Origin: Nocardia veterana NBRC 100344
GTDB taxonomy: Bacteria > Actinomycetota > Actinomycetes > Mycobacteriales > Mycobacteriaceae
Direction: 5' to 3'
DNA: 64,000 nt
NCBI RefSeq assembly: GCF_000308855.1
Contig: NZ_BAGM01000131.1
Coordinates: 1 to 64,000, forward strand
The translations under genes were made by a program, and so were the position numbers. The notes under the pieces were generated by a model that saw nothing but the letters and a program-made list of their open reading frames with translations, made no database searches and had not been told where the DNA came from. Positions 1 through 8,009 of the stretch are shown piece by piece. The first letter of the stretch is position 1. Each line of letters begins with the position of its first letter.

Positions 1-327
1 TGGTGGACCCGGCTCGCACTGACCATGGGCGTGGAGCTGTGGCTGCTGTCCTGGGCCCCGGGTCAGGGCACCGAACCGCACGATCACGGTGGCGCCTCCG
101 GATCGTTCACCGTCTCGATCGGCGAGCTCGACGAGGACTTCCGGCACGGCACCGGCCCCGTCCGCTCGACCAGCTGGCGCACCGGCGACACGGTCGCCTT
201 CGGGCCGGAGCGCGCCCATCAGCTGCGCAATCGCAGTCCGCGGCCGGCGGCGACCGTGCACGCCTACTCCCCGCCGCTGCGACCGGTGCGGGAGTACCGC
301 ACCCTGGCCGATTTCAGCGGTGTGTGA
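1..327 (+). CDS. Cysteine dioxygenase, 5'-truncated by window edge
   Basis: The frame is open from base 1 and only the C-terminal 108 residues are present, so the true start lies upstream. The cupin fold of type I cysteine dioxygenases is recognisable: the EPHDHGG segment supplies two iron-binding histidines, the later ERAHQL supplies the third, and the Tyr of VHAYSPP fits the conserved active-site tyrosine. Such enzymes oxidise L-cysteine to cysteine sulfinate in the cytoplasm. The Cys that forms the Cys-Tyr crosslink in animals is not seen after the HxH motif, as is usual in bacteria. The next gene is a rhodanese whose possible early start (330) lies just after this stop, suggesting a sulfur-metabolism operon. 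Confidence 0.85.
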   Translation, partial: WWTRLALTMGVELWLLSWAPGQGTEPHDHGGASGSFTVSIGELDEDFRHGTGPVRSTSWRTGDTVAFGPERAHQLRNRSPRPAATVHAYSPPLRPVREYRTLADFSGV

Positions 328-383
328 CCATGGGTGACCACGCCGGGAACACCCGATCGCACGACCGCTCAGGAGTGACAGGG

Positions 384-776
384 ATGAGTGCCGAGGATCT
401 GCTCGCACAGGCGCGCGCCGGACTGGACCGGGTCGAGCCCGCCACCGCGGCACGCCGAGCGGCCGACGGCGCCCTGGTCGTCGATATCCGTCCACACGCC
501 AACCGGCTCGCCGAGGGCGAAATCCCCGGTTCGGTCGTCGTCGAACGCATCGTGCTGGAGTGGCGCCTCGATCCCACCGGATCGCACCGGCTACCCGGTC
601 TGACCGCCGACACCGAGGTGATCATCGTCTGCAACGAGGGATACGCCTCCAGCCTCGCCGCCGCCGACGTCCGGCGCCTCGGCCTGACCCGCGCGACCGA
701 CCTGGTGGGCGGGTTCCGCGCCTGGAAAGCCGCCGGCCTACCGGTGACACCCGGCGGGACGCCGGCCGTTCCCTGA
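384..776 (+). CDS. Single-domain rhodanese-like protein
   Basis: A 130-residue protein made of one rhodanese domain. It has the early VVDIRP strand, a central active-site loop with Cys in VCNEGYASS, and the C-terminal LVGGFRAWKAAGLPV signature. Rhodaneses transfer sulfane sulfur from persulfides to acceptors, and pairing with cysteine dioxygenase suggests a role in cysteine or sulfide oxidation. I chose the ATG at 384 because AGGAG at 371-375 lies at good distance. An in-frame ATG at 330 would add 18 residues that do not resemble the domain. The pairing and the role are inference; the domain call is firm. Confidence 0.85.
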   Translation: MSAEDLLAQARAGLDRVEPATAARRAADGALVVDIRPHANRLAEGEIPGSVVVERIVLEWRLDPTGSHRLPGLTADTEVIIVCNEGYASSLAAADVRRLGLTRATDLVGGFRAWKAAGLPVTPGGTPAVP

Positions 777-1104
777 GTCGGGAACCGTTGGCGCGCAAGG
801 TAACCGGAATTGCCGCCGGCGATACCCGCGGCCACGACGCTGCGGTGTGGTGCGGCACCGCGACGGCAGCCGGCGTCGCCGCAGGAGCCGGAAGCGGCTC
901 ATGGTGCGTCCGTTCCCTGCGGCGACCGTATCCGAAACAGCGTTCGACGGGTCGTGACTCCGCCGCGCGCCACCCGATATTCGGAACACCGGAGCAGCGG
1001 GATGGGTCCCGCCGCAAGTTCCTGCCCGGCAAGGCCTTTCGGGCAGGTCGCCGTCCGGGCGCGGAGGTAGGCGGTGGCGGACCGACTCCGGCGGCCGTCG
1101 GGGG
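777..1104. other. Intergenic region, no gene seen
   Basis: About 330 bases between convergent genes. Open frames here are antisense-like and arginine-rich, without ribosome sites. A weak hairpin (TGCCCG/CGGGCA arms, about 1021-1044) may end transcription. Nothing else is supported. Confidence 0.5.
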
Positions 1105-1422
1105 TCAGGCCTGGATGACCTCGACCCGCACCAACGCGCCCGGCGAGTCACAGCCGGCCCAGGACTGGTTCTGCCCGTACTGCGCCGGGCCGTACTTCCA
1201 GTAGGTGAACGGGATGGGCCACGCCACGCACGTCAGCTTCACCTGATGCCAGGTCGGCAGCTCGCGATTGGACATCCCGCCGGTGTTGAAGATGTTGTAG
1301 ACGTGACAGTTGGCCTGCCACACCGGAACATCGGCCTGGGCCGCACCTGCGCCGGCCAGCGCGGCGGCAGCAGTGGCGGTGGCGATGACGGCCCCGGCAG
1401 CCAGTCGCTTCACAGATTTCAT
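1105..1422 (-). CDS. Small secreted protein
   Basis: A 105-residue protein starting at MKSVKRLAAG, with the strong ribosome site AGGGAGG just upstream; the longer open frame from 1551 has no such site. A Sec signal peptide is clear: two lysines and an arginine, an Ala-rich hydrophobic core, then AGAAQADVP with an AxA-type cleavage near residue 30. The mature part of about 75 residues has three cysteines and many aromatic residues (WHQVKLTCVAWPIPFTYWKYG) and is probably a small disulfide-bonded extracellular domain. I do not recognise the family and give no function. It stands alone, convergent to the rhodanese gene. Confidence 0.75.
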   Translation of the reverse strand: MKSVKRLAAGAVIATATAAAALAGAGAAQADVPVWQANCHVYNIFNTGGMSNRELPTWHQVKLTCVAWPIPFTYWKYGPAQYGQNQSWAGCDSPGALVRVEVIQA

Positions 1423-1708
1423 GTCGAACCTCCCTGAACGGTGTTGCCAGAGAGATCGCTGGACATTTGCGAGCGTTACTCGGTTCCCGAAACCTCGGTC
1501 GCAGAGCGGATCCCGGACGGGCCCACACACGCTGCGCACGATCGCGGCCACAGGCAGGTCGACGCCGGGCTGCCACCGATATGGCCATCACCTCTCACGG
1601 CGCGAGCTGTCGTCGTGCCGAGTCTCCGCCGACAGACCGGCCCCCACCTCGGCAGTTACGCTCGGCCGCCCCCTTCTGCTATCGTCTCTCCAGCATCCCT
1701 GGGTGCAG

Positions 1709-1779
1709 GCCGGTGTAGTTTAGTGGTAGAACATCAGCTTCCCAAGCTGAGAGTGCGGGTTCGATTCCCGTCACCGGCT
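1709..1779 (+). tRNA. tRNA-Gly (anticodon CCC)
   Basis: Cloverleaf read by eye. The acceptor arms GCCGGTG (1709-1715) and CACCGGC (1772-1778) pair, followed by discriminator T. The D arm holds TTAGTGGTAGAA. The anticodon stem TCAGC/GCTGA encloses the loop TTCCCAA with anticodon CCC. The T arm contains GGTTCGATTCC. CCA is not encoded. The layout matches the bacterial tRNA-Gly(CCC) pattern. A terminator follows within ten bases. Confidence 0.95.
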
Positions 1780-1785
1780 CTCGAA

Positions 1786-1808
1786 AAAGCCCCTCTCCGA
1801 GGGGCTTT
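1786..1808 (+). terminator. Terminator of tRNA-Gly
   Basis: A perfect 10-bp hairpin, AAAGCCCCTC / GAGGGGCTTT with loop TCC, directly after the tRNA. Confidence 0.85.
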
Positions 1809-2144
1809 CGCCGTTTTCGGGCTGTCCGGACCCGGCCGGCAGTCGACGGGCGCGCCGACTGCCGGATCGCTGCCGGTTCCCCGAGTTCGTCGCCGGATCC
1901 GGACCTCAGGGCCGTCGCCGCACCCCGATAGCCGCACTCCGACCGTGGGGACTCGGTCGCCCGGCGCTGCGCACCGAGCATGTGAAACGAATTTCGGCCG
2001 GAAGGTTAGGCGGAGCGGTTCGTGGCTACCCCCCTCGAAGTGTCCTGGGTGCCGACGGGACCCGATCGGGTCGAAAACCCTCGGCACCAATAGTTCGCAC
2101 CACCCCCCGACCGACTGTGACGACGGTGGAAGGAAACCGAACAG
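1809..2144. other. Intergenic region with a 10-bp hairpin at 1836-1865
   Basis: No gene is seen. A perfect inverted repeat CCGGCAGTCG / CGACTGCCGG (1836-1845 and 1856-1865, 10-base loop) may be a second terminator or an RNA structure. The rest should hold the promoter of the HesB-like gene, whose ribosome site GGAAGGAAA lies near 2128. Confidence 0.5.
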
Positions 2145-2435
2145 ATGCTCATGCTCACGCCCACTGCCATCGAGGCCGTTCGCAGCATTACCTCCGCGGA
2201 CGGCATGCCGAGCGATGCCGGGCTGCGGATCTCCAGCACCGACGGCGCGGAGACCCTGCAGCTGGCCGTGGCCGCAGGCCCGGCCGAACAGGATCAGGTC
2301 CTGAATCCGGAGGGCCCGCGGGTCTTCCTCGACGCGCAGGTCGTCGACTTCCTGGACGACAAGGTCCTCGACACCGGGCTCGACCCGAACGGACAGGGGA
2401 CGTTCATCCTCGCCCAGCAGGAACCACAGGCCTGA
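2145..2435 (+). CDS. HesB/IscA-like fold protein lacking cysteines
   Basis: A 96-residue protein with the general layout of A-type iron-sulfur carriers: MLTPTAIEAVRSI at the N-terminus, a GLRIS strand, and a late region where the carrier cysteines normally sit (NGQGTFIL). No cysteine exists anywhere in the protein, so the three ligand positions of IscA/ErpA are absent and it cannot hold a cluster in the usual way. Related actinobacterial proteins are often labelled 'adhesin' or 'HesB-like'. It is monocistronic, convergent with the next gene. Function unknown; the fold assignment is moderately sure. Confidence 0.7.
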   Translation: MLMLTPTAIEAVRSITSADGMPSDAGLRISSTDGAETLQLAVAAGPAEQDQVLNPEGPRVFLDAQVVDFLDDKVLDTGLDPNGQGTFILAQQEPQA

Positions 2436-2463
2436 CTGTGCTGCGCGCCCCGGCCGGATTTCG

Positions 2464-3243
2464 TCAGTCCGGCCAGACCGGGCTGCGCTTGTTCAAAAAG
2501 GCATCCATCCCCTCGCGTGCGCCCGGGAGCTGGGAAGCGGCCGCCATCACCTCGACAGCGAGCGTGTAGGCGTCCGCCTCCGGCCGGTCCAGTTGGGCGT
2601 AGAGGGTGCGTTTGCCGAGGGCTTTACTGGCCCGGCTGCCACGGGTGGCCCGGGCCAGTAGCTCGTCGACGGCCGCGTCGAGGTCGGCGTCGGGAACGGC
2701 CCGATTGATCAGGCCCCATTCGACGGCGGTGCGCGCGTCGATGGGGTCACCGGTCAGCGCCAACTCCATCAACCGCTTGCGGCCGATCGCCCGAGCCACG
2801 GGGACCGCGGGGGTGTGGCAGAACCAGCCGCCTTTCCCGCCGGGCAGGGCGAAACCGGCCGATTCTGCCGCCACCGCCAGATCGCAGGAGGCGACCAATT
2901 GGCAGCCGGCGGCGGTGGCGAGCCCGTGCACCCGAGCGATCACCACCTGCGGCACGGACTCGATCGTGGTCATCACCTCGGTACACAGCTCCAGCAGCTC
3001 GCGGACACCGAGCAGATCACGGGCCGCCACATCGGCGAAATCGTGCCCGGCGGAGAAGACCGGCCCGTTGGCCGCGAGCACGATGCCAGTGGCGTCGCTC
3101 TCGCCGGCGGCGCGCAGGGCCGCCGCCAGCTCGGCGAGATGTTCGCCCGAGAGCGCGTTGCGCCGATCCGGGCGGTTCATCGTGATTCGCGCGGTCGCAC
3201 CGACGCGCGTGCAGAGCAGGTGCTGATACTCCGTGGTGGTCAT
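2464..3243 (-). CDS. Enoyl-CoA hydratase/isomerase family, ECHDC3-like
   Basis: A 259-residue crotonase-fold protein. The CoA-binding and oxyanion segments are present (NRPDRRNALS near residue 20, GPVFSAGHDF near 60, and a helix after GLATAAGCQLVASCDLAVA). The segment that normally carries the hydratase glutamates instead reads PGGKGGWFCHTPAVPVARAIG. This resembles the ECHDC3 subgroup, which lacks the usual catalytic Glu pair, so ordinary hydratase activity is doubtful. It lies 18 bases downstream of a lipoprotein gene on the same strand and may share its transcript. Substrate unknown. Confidence 0.8.
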   Translation of the reverse strand: MTTTEYQHLLCTRVGATARITMNRPDRRNALSGEHLAELAAALRAAGESDATGIVLAANGPVFSAGHDFADVAARDLLGVRELLELCTEVMTTIESVPQVVIARVHGLATAAGCQLVASCDLAVAAESAGFALPGGKGGWFCHTPAVPVARAIGRKRLMELALTGDPIDARTAVEWGLINRAVPDADLDAAVDELLARATRGSRASKALGKRTLYAQLDRPEADAYTLAVEVMAAASQLPGAREGMDAFLNKRSPVWPD

Positions 3244-3261
3244 ACCCCACGGTAGATCGGA

Positions 3262-3603
3262 CTACTGCGGCGGTTGCGGCGCCGCCACACATTCGGTGGC
3301 GATCTTCTGGGTGGCCGAGCGCGCCTTGTCGGCGTCGTCCTTGCTCAGCCCGCCCATGGAGCCGTCGGTGGCCTGCGCATTGCCACCGGGCTTGGTCATC
3401 TTGCGCAGCCCGTCCTGGGAAATGCCTTCGTCCACATAGAGTTTCGCGGCGCAATCGGCGAGTTTCGCATCCTTGAGGCCGCTGGCCTGCAGGGACTTCG
3501 ACAGGTCGGCCTGGGTGACGGGCGGCTGCGAGTCCTTGTCGGAGCTGCAGGCGCCCAGGAGCGGCAGCGCGATGCAGGCGGCGGCGATCAGCGAAATCCT
3601 CAA
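3262..3603 (-). CDS. Small lipoprotein
   Basis: A 113-residue predicted lipoprotein. The signal peptide ends in the lipobox LGAC (Cys about residue 19), so it should be lipidated and held on the outer face of the membrane. The start is TTG at 3603, preceded by GAGGA. The mature part has two further cysteines (DCAAKLY, TECVAA) that may form a disulfide, and resembles the small helical DUF-type lipoproteins of actinomycetes. No function is recognised. It lies directly upstream of the ECHDC3-like gene. Confidence 0.75.
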   Translation of the reverse strand: MRISLIAAACIALPLLGACSSDKDSQPPVTQADLSKSLQASGLKDAKLADCAAKLYVDEGISQDGLRKMTKPGGNAQATDGSMGGLSKDDADKARSATQKIATECVAAPQPPQ

Positions 3604-3751
3604 CTGTTCCTCAATTCTCAGGCGTATCAGCTATGCCGACCCGGGCCGGGGCGCGGGCCGCCGAGGTGATCCTGCCGCATCGAACGGCTCCGCAACAGTC
3701 CGAGGCCGCGAAACCGGATGCTTCACAACCCGAATTCGAGCGAACCGGCAC

Positions 3752-4048
3752 TCACAGATCCATCGCCGCGCGCAAGGCGGTATCGAGCCGCTCGACCGTC
3801 TCGTCGTCGACCGCGCCCAGTCGCTCCACCAGCCAGCCGCGGTAGATCCGCCCGAGATTTCCGGCATGCACCCAGCCGTGCCCGGGAATGCTCACCGCGA
3901 GAATGTCCAGCGGGTCCTCGGCGAGCAGTTCGGCCGCGATCAGCCACGGCCGCGCCGATTCGTTGATCCCGTCACTCGAGATCAGAACGATGTTGCGGCG
4001 CCGCGCCGAACCGTGTGGGGTGTAACTCCAGAGTTCACCCCTGCGCAC
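3752..4048 (-). CDS. MazF/PemK-family toxin
   Basis: A 98-residue protein starting with GTG at 4048 and overlapping the antitoxin gene by 14 bases, typical of type II toxin-antitoxin operons. The N-terminal RRGELWSYTP and the strand RRRNIVLISSD match the MazF/PemK/CcdB barrel. The C-terminal LGAVDDETVERLDTALRAAMDL matches the family's end. MazF proteins are mRNA interferases that cut at short single-stranded motifs. The usual central catalytic region is short and diverged here, so target specificity cannot be guessed. Confidence 0.8.
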   Translation of the reverse strand: MRRGELWSYTPHGSARRRNIVLISSDGINESARPWLIAAELLAEDPLDILAVSIPGHGWVHAGNLGRIYRGWLVERLGAVDDETVERLDTALRAAMDL

Positions 4049-4259
4049 GCATCTCCTCCTCGGCGGCCCGCAGCTCCGCTTCGTCCGCCTCGGCGAGGGC
4101 GAGCGGATCGGGCGCCGGACCACAGCCGGTGCGGACCGCTTCACGCCGCGCGGCCCGGGAAATCCACGCCGACGGGGACATGCCCGCCCGCGCCGCGGCC
4201 TGCTCGGCATACGACCAGGCCGCCTCGTCCAGCGATAAGGTCACCTTACGAGTTGCCAT
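4035..4259 (-). CDS. Antitoxin of the MazF/PemK pair
   Basis: A 74-residue protein starting MATRKVTLSLDE, with a ribbon-helix-helix-type N-terminus (MATRKVTLSLDEAAWSYAEQ) that would bind the operon promoter, and an acidic helical tail (LALAEADEAELRAAEEEM) that would wrap the toxin. An alternative ATG at 4268 adds three residues. The RHH domain and the overlap with the toxin gene support the call. Confidence 0.8.
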   Translation of the reverse strand: MATRKVTLSLDEAAWSYAEQAAARAGMSPSAWISRAARREAVRTGCGPAPDPLALAEADEAELRAAEEEMRAQG

Positions 4260-4374
4260 ACCTTTCATCCTACCGCCGATCGGGTCGGCATCGGATCTGT
4301 TGGCGAGCCGCCAATGATTGCTAGGGTGTCCCCGTTCCTCGTCGGCGTCCGAGTCTCGGTGCGGGAGTTGCGAA

Positions 4375-5160
4375 ATGATGTTGAACCACCACCGGGTCGG
4401 CACCGGTGAGCCGTTGGTCCTGATCCACGGCGTCGGTAGCCGCTGGCAGGTATGGGAACCGATCATCGATACGCTCGCCACCGGCTTCGACGTGATCGCG
4501 GTGGACCTGCCGGGCTTCGGGGGTTCCGATCCCTTACCGCGGACGACCGTCGACACGCTCACCGACGCGCTACACGCCTTCCTGGTGGAACAGGGCATCG
4601 AGCGCCCCCACCTGTCGGGCAATTCGATGGGCGGGCTGATCGCCCTGAATCTCGGTGCCCGCGGCATCGCCGCCTCCGTGAGCGCGTTCTCCCCGATCGG
4701 GTTCTGGTCGGACAGCGGACGGATCTGGTGTCAGCAGGCGCTCGGACGCGCGGCCACGATCGGCCGGGTCCTGCGGCCGCAACTACCCGCACTGCTCGGC
4801 ACTCCCGCGGGCCGCACCGCGCTGCTCGGCATCGTCTTCGGGCGACCGTGGACGCTGGACGCCCGCACCGCCGTCGACACCGTCGACGGCGTACTCGGCG
4901 CGCCCGGCTTCCGCCCGGCGCTGGCGTCGTTCGATCAGGCCCGACTGCGCGACGGCGGTCGACTCTCCCGCATTCCCGTCACCATCGCCTGGGGTAACCG
5001 CGACGTCCTGCTCACCTATCGCCCCCAGAGCAGGCGCGCCCGGCAGTGGTTGCCGGCCGCCCGCCACGTCACACTGCCCGGCAGCGGCCACACCCCCTTC
5101 TACGACGACCCGGCCGGTTGCGCGAAGATAGTGCTCGAGCAGGTGCCTACCGATCGGTAA
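4375..5160 (+). CDS. Alpha/beta hydrolase
   Basis: A 261-residue alpha/beta hydrolase starting at 4375 after GGGAG. The oxyanion segment LIHGVGSRWQVW, the nucleophile elbow SGNSMGG (Ser), the acid in AWGNRDVLL and the base in GSGHTPFYDDP form a complete catalytic triad. The substrate cannot be read from sequence; small esters or C-C bond hydrolysis are possible. The next gene, an enoyl-CoA hydratase, starts 37 bases later on the same strand, so the two may form a small catabolic unit. No signal peptide, so probably cytoplasmic. Confidence 0.85.
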   Translation: MMLNHHRVGTGEPLVLIHGVGSRWQVWEPIIDTLATGFDVIAVDLPGFGGSDPLPRTTVDTLTDALHAFLVEQGIERPHLSGNSMGGLIALNLGARGIAASVSAFSPIGFWSDSGRIWCQQALGRAATIGRVLRPQLPALLGTPAGRTALLGIVFGRPWTLDARTAVDTVDGVLGAPGFRPALASFDQARLRDGGRLSRIPVTIAWGNRDVLLTYRPQSRRARQWLPAARHVTLPGSGHTPFYDDPAGCAKIVLEQVPTDR

Positions 5161-5197
5161 CCGTGGTGGGCTCGACCCGAGCAGCACGGAGACAGCG

Positions 5198-5941
5198 ATG
5201 AGCAACATATCCCTGACCTTCGACGGAGACCGCGCCTACGTCGAACTCGACCGACCCGACAAACACAACGGCCTCACCCTCGAGATGCTGAACGATCTGG
5301 TGCGGGTGGCGCGAGTGATCGGACGCCGCAACGAAATTCGCGCGGTGATCCTCTCCGGTAACGGCCCCAGCTTTTCCAGCGGCCTCGATATCGCGAAGGC
5401 GACCGGCGATCCGCTGAGCATTCTGCGCAATTTCGTGCCGCTACCGTGGCTGGGCACCAACACATTTCAGGAAGCCTGCTGGGCCTGGCGGCGACTACCG
5501 CAACCGGTGATCGCGGCGGTCCACGGCCATTGTTTCGGCGGCGGCCTGCAATTGGCCCTGGCCGCCGATTTCCGTTTCGCCGCACCGGATTCCGATTTCT
5601 CGGTGATGGAAGTCGCGCACGGGTTGATTCCGGATATGTCCGGCGCGGTCACCCTGTCCCGGTTGATCGGCGTCGACAAAGCATTACTGCTGACCCTGAC
5701 CGCCGACCCGGTCGATGCCGCGTACGCGGCCCGCATCGGCCTGATCACCGAGGTCAGCGACGATCCCCGGGCGGACGCCGAGAAATTGGCCGACCGCATC
5801 GCGGCCCGCCCGGCGCCGGCCGTGGCGGCCGCCAAACAATTGTTCGAGCGCAGCTGGCAGGCCGGAACTCGCCGCACCCTGGGCATCGAGCGCGCGACAC
5901 AGATACCACTGCTGGTACGTCAGGCGCTCGGCCGTAGGTAG
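5198..5941 (+). CDS. Enoyl-CoA hydratase/isomerase family protein
   Basis: A 247-residue crotonase-fold protein with LDRPDKHNGL, the oxyanion residues in GPSFSSGLDI, and HGHCFGGGLQLALAADFRFA. The catalytic region reads VMEVAHGLIPDMSGA, with a Glu and an Asp spaced as in dienoyl-CoA isomerases (ECH1). The third acidic residue of that group, in the GGG-x-D position, is Gln here. It probably acts on an acyl-CoA in fatty acid breakdown. A perfect palindrome TACCGATCGGTA (5148-5159) lies 38 bases before the start and resembles the TetR-type sites elsewhere in the window. Confidence 0.82.
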   Translation: MSNISLTFDGDRAYVELDRPDKHNGLTLEMLNDLVRVARVIGRRNEIRAVILSGNGPSFSSGLDIAKATGDPLSILRNFVPLPWLGTNTFQEACWAWRRLPQPVIAAVHGHCFGGGLQLALAADFRFAAPDSDFSVMEVAHGLIPDMSGAVTLSRLIGVDKALLLTLTADPVDAAYAARIGLITEVSDDPRADAEKLADRIAARPAPAVAAAKQLFERSWQAGTRRTLGIERATQIPLLVRQALGRR

Positions 5942-6093
5942 ATCCGACAAAGAACACACGGCCAGAGCGGTAATTCCCCGAAAACACGTCCGGGAAACCC
6001 GATATTCATCGATTCGCTGTTAGCATTTTCACACTTTGCCAGCGAAGCCGATGACGGATGCGGGCATCGGCGAGAACGGGAAGGGCCACCGAT

Positions 6094-7200
6094 TTGTCCA
6101 AGACCGTCTCCGTCCTGCTGTCGGCGATGGCCGGCGCCTCCGCGTTGCTACTCACCGTGACCGCGCCGGCCGCTGCCAATCCCAATGCCATCAATCCCAT
6201 TCCGGTCCTCAACGGCACCAACGGGTTACCGAATCTCGTGGGACGCAGCCGGGCCGTATTCCAAGTGACCGGCATGGCCAGCCCCAACGCCACCGAGAAC
6301 TACAACGTGCTCGGCACCGATCTGGGCATCATGTGGGACAACGGCAACGGGGAAATGCTCACCGCATTCGGCGATACCGCCGGCGTCGGCCTGCCGAATC
6401 TGCTCGCGGGCAGCGTCTGGGCCTGGCGCAGCAATATCCTGGTCCGCAGCCACACCCAGGATCCGTCCGGCGGCATCTATTTCGACAGCGCCGTGCGCGA
6501 CATATTCGGACAGGCCCGTGACCTGATCCCCAGCCCGAAAATCCCGTTCATCGAGATCAGCCGGATCCCGACCGCGGGTATCTCGGTCGACGGCGTGCAG
6601 TACATGAGCCTGATGTCGGTCAAGAGCTGGGACGACGTCGGCCAGTGGACCACGAACTTCTCGGGCCTGGCCGCCTCCGCCGACAACGGGGAAACCTGGG
6701 CCGACCTCGATTTCACCCGGCGGCCCAACGAAGGCGGCAACGCCAACTTCCAGATGAACGCGTTCGTGAAGAGCGGCGGCTGGGTGTACGAATACGGCAC
6801 CCCGTCGGGCCGCAACCACAACGCCTACGTCGCGCGGGTGCGCGAGCACGACATTCAGAATCTCGCCGAATACGAATACTGGGACGGCGGCGCGTGGCGT
6901 AAGAACGACGTCAATGCCGCGCGGCCGATCACCGGCGGCGTCGGCGAGATGTCGGTGATGTGGAACGACTACCTCGGGCAGTTCATCATGTTGACCACCG
7001 ATCCGTGGAATTCGGTGGTGATGCGCCGCGCCTCGTCGCCGGAGGGCCCGTGGAGCCCACCCGAGGTGCTGATCGATACGCGGGAATTGCCGACCGCGTA
7101 CGCGCCGTCGATCTTCCCGTATCAAACCGGCCGGGAACTGTATTTCCTCACGACGGTGCACAGCCAGTACAACGTCATACTCATGCGGACAACCCTGTAA
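6094..7200 (+). CDS. Secreted DUF4185 protein, copy 1
   Basis: A predicted 368-residue exported protein. I chose the TTG at 6094 because GGGAAGGG sits 8 bases upstream and the product then matches the second copy at 11710 in length. The signal peptide (SKTVSVLLSAMAGASALLL..., cleaved near AAAN) is followed by a DUF4185 domain filling the mature protein. That domain has five-bladed-propeller-like features such as repeated W-containing strands (AGSVWAWRSNILV, YEYWDGGAWRKND) and acidic motifs like glycosidase families. Its known relatives are secreted proteins of mycolate-containing actinomycetes with no assigned enzyme activity. Sugar binding or hydrolysis is only inference. Confidence 0.8.
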   Translation: MSKTVSVLLSAMAGASALLLTVTAPAAANPNAINPIPVLNGTNGLPNLVGRSRAVFQVTGMASPNATENYNVLGTDLGIMWDNGNGEMLTAFGDTAGVGLPNLLAGSVWAWRSNILVRSHTQDPSGGIYFDSAVRDIFGQARDLIPSPKIPFIEISRIPTAGISVDGVQYMSLMSVKSWDDVGQWTTNFSGLAASADNGETWADLDFTRRPNEGGNANFQMNAFVKSGGWVYEYGTPSGRNHNAYVARVREHDIQNLAEYEYWDGGAWRKNDVNAARPITGGVGEMSVMWNDYLGQFIMLTTDPWNSVVMRRASSPEGPWSPPEVLIDTRELPTAYAPSIFPYQTGRELYFLTTVHSQYNVILMRTTL

Positions 7201-7287
7201 TCGCGGTTCGCGCTGTCGGCCCCGGTGGGGCGGGCGGCGCCGAGAAGCCGACCGAAATGCGCGACGCCGAGCCCATAGACTCGGCTC

Positions 7288-7989
7288 ATGGACGCCGCCG
7301 AATGGGACGAGCGCTACGCGCAGAGCGAATTGGTCTGGGGCGCACCGCCGAATGCGACCGTGGTGGAACATATCTTCGGTCTCGAGCGCACGATTCACCT
7401 GGTGCCCGACGCCCCCGGCGAAGCGCCGCCCGAACTGCCGCGCGCGTTGGATCTCGCGTGCGGTGAGGGGCGGCACGCACTGTGGCTGGCCACCCACGGC
7501 TGGCAGGTGCGAGCGGTCGACTTCTCCCAGGTCGGCATCGACAAAGGGCGGACGGTCGCATCGCGGCTGTCCCGGTCGGTCCGCAGCCGGATCACCTGGG
7601 AGTGTGCGGACGTCACCGATCTGCCCGGCGCCGGAATCGACGGGCCGTTCGAGTTGGTCCTCGCCGTCTACCTTCACCTGCCCGCCGGCCAGCGGCGTGC
7701 CCTGCTGCTCGCGGCGGCCGAGCGGCTCAGCCCGGGCGGCACGCTGCTGGTTCTCGGCCATGACAGCACGAATATCGCCGACGGTTTCGGCGGGCCGCAG
7801 GATCCTTCGATCCTCTTCACTCCGGACGACGTGGTAGCCGATCTCGCCGGCGCGGAGAACATTCGGATCGACACCGCCCAACGGGTACTACGCGAAACCG
7901 AGGGGCGCGATGCCATCGACGCCCTCGTCGTGGCGACCGCGACGGTGCCCGATCTGGCCGAACAGGCGACAGCCACCCCGGACGACTGA
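7288..7989 (+). CDS. SAM-dependent methyltransferase (TehB/thiopurine type)
   Basis: A 233-residue class I methyltransferase. The N-terminal WDERYAQSELVWGAPPN is typical of TehB/thiopurine methyltransferase-like proteins. Motif I is LDLACGEGRHALWLA (SAM glycine loop), the acidic end of strand 2 is VRAVDFS, and motif IV is FELVLAVYLHL. Substrate unknown; relatives methylate tellurite, thiols or small toxic compounds. It is a single gene followed at once by a convergent one. Confidence 0.82.
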   Translation: MDAAEWDERYAQSELVWGAPPNATVVEHIFGLERTIHLVPDAPGEAPPELPRALDLACGEGRHALWLATHGWQVRAVDFSQVGIDKGRTVASRLSRSVRSRITWECADVTDLPGAGIDGPFELVLAVYLHLPAGQRRALLLAAAERLSPGGTLLVLGHDSTNIADGFGGPQDPSILFTPDDVVADLAGAENIRIDTAQRVLRETEGRDAIDALVVATATVPDLAEQATATPDD

Positions 7990-8009
7990 GCCGCCGGGGT
8001 GGCGACGCG

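Noticed and set aside
1679..1981. Minus-strand ORF covering the tRNA-Gly gene
   Set aside because: Translation of a tRNA complement, a common artefact.
6226..7881. 551-codon minus-strand frame across DUF4185 and methyltransferase genes
   Set aside because: Spans two real genes on the opposite strand.
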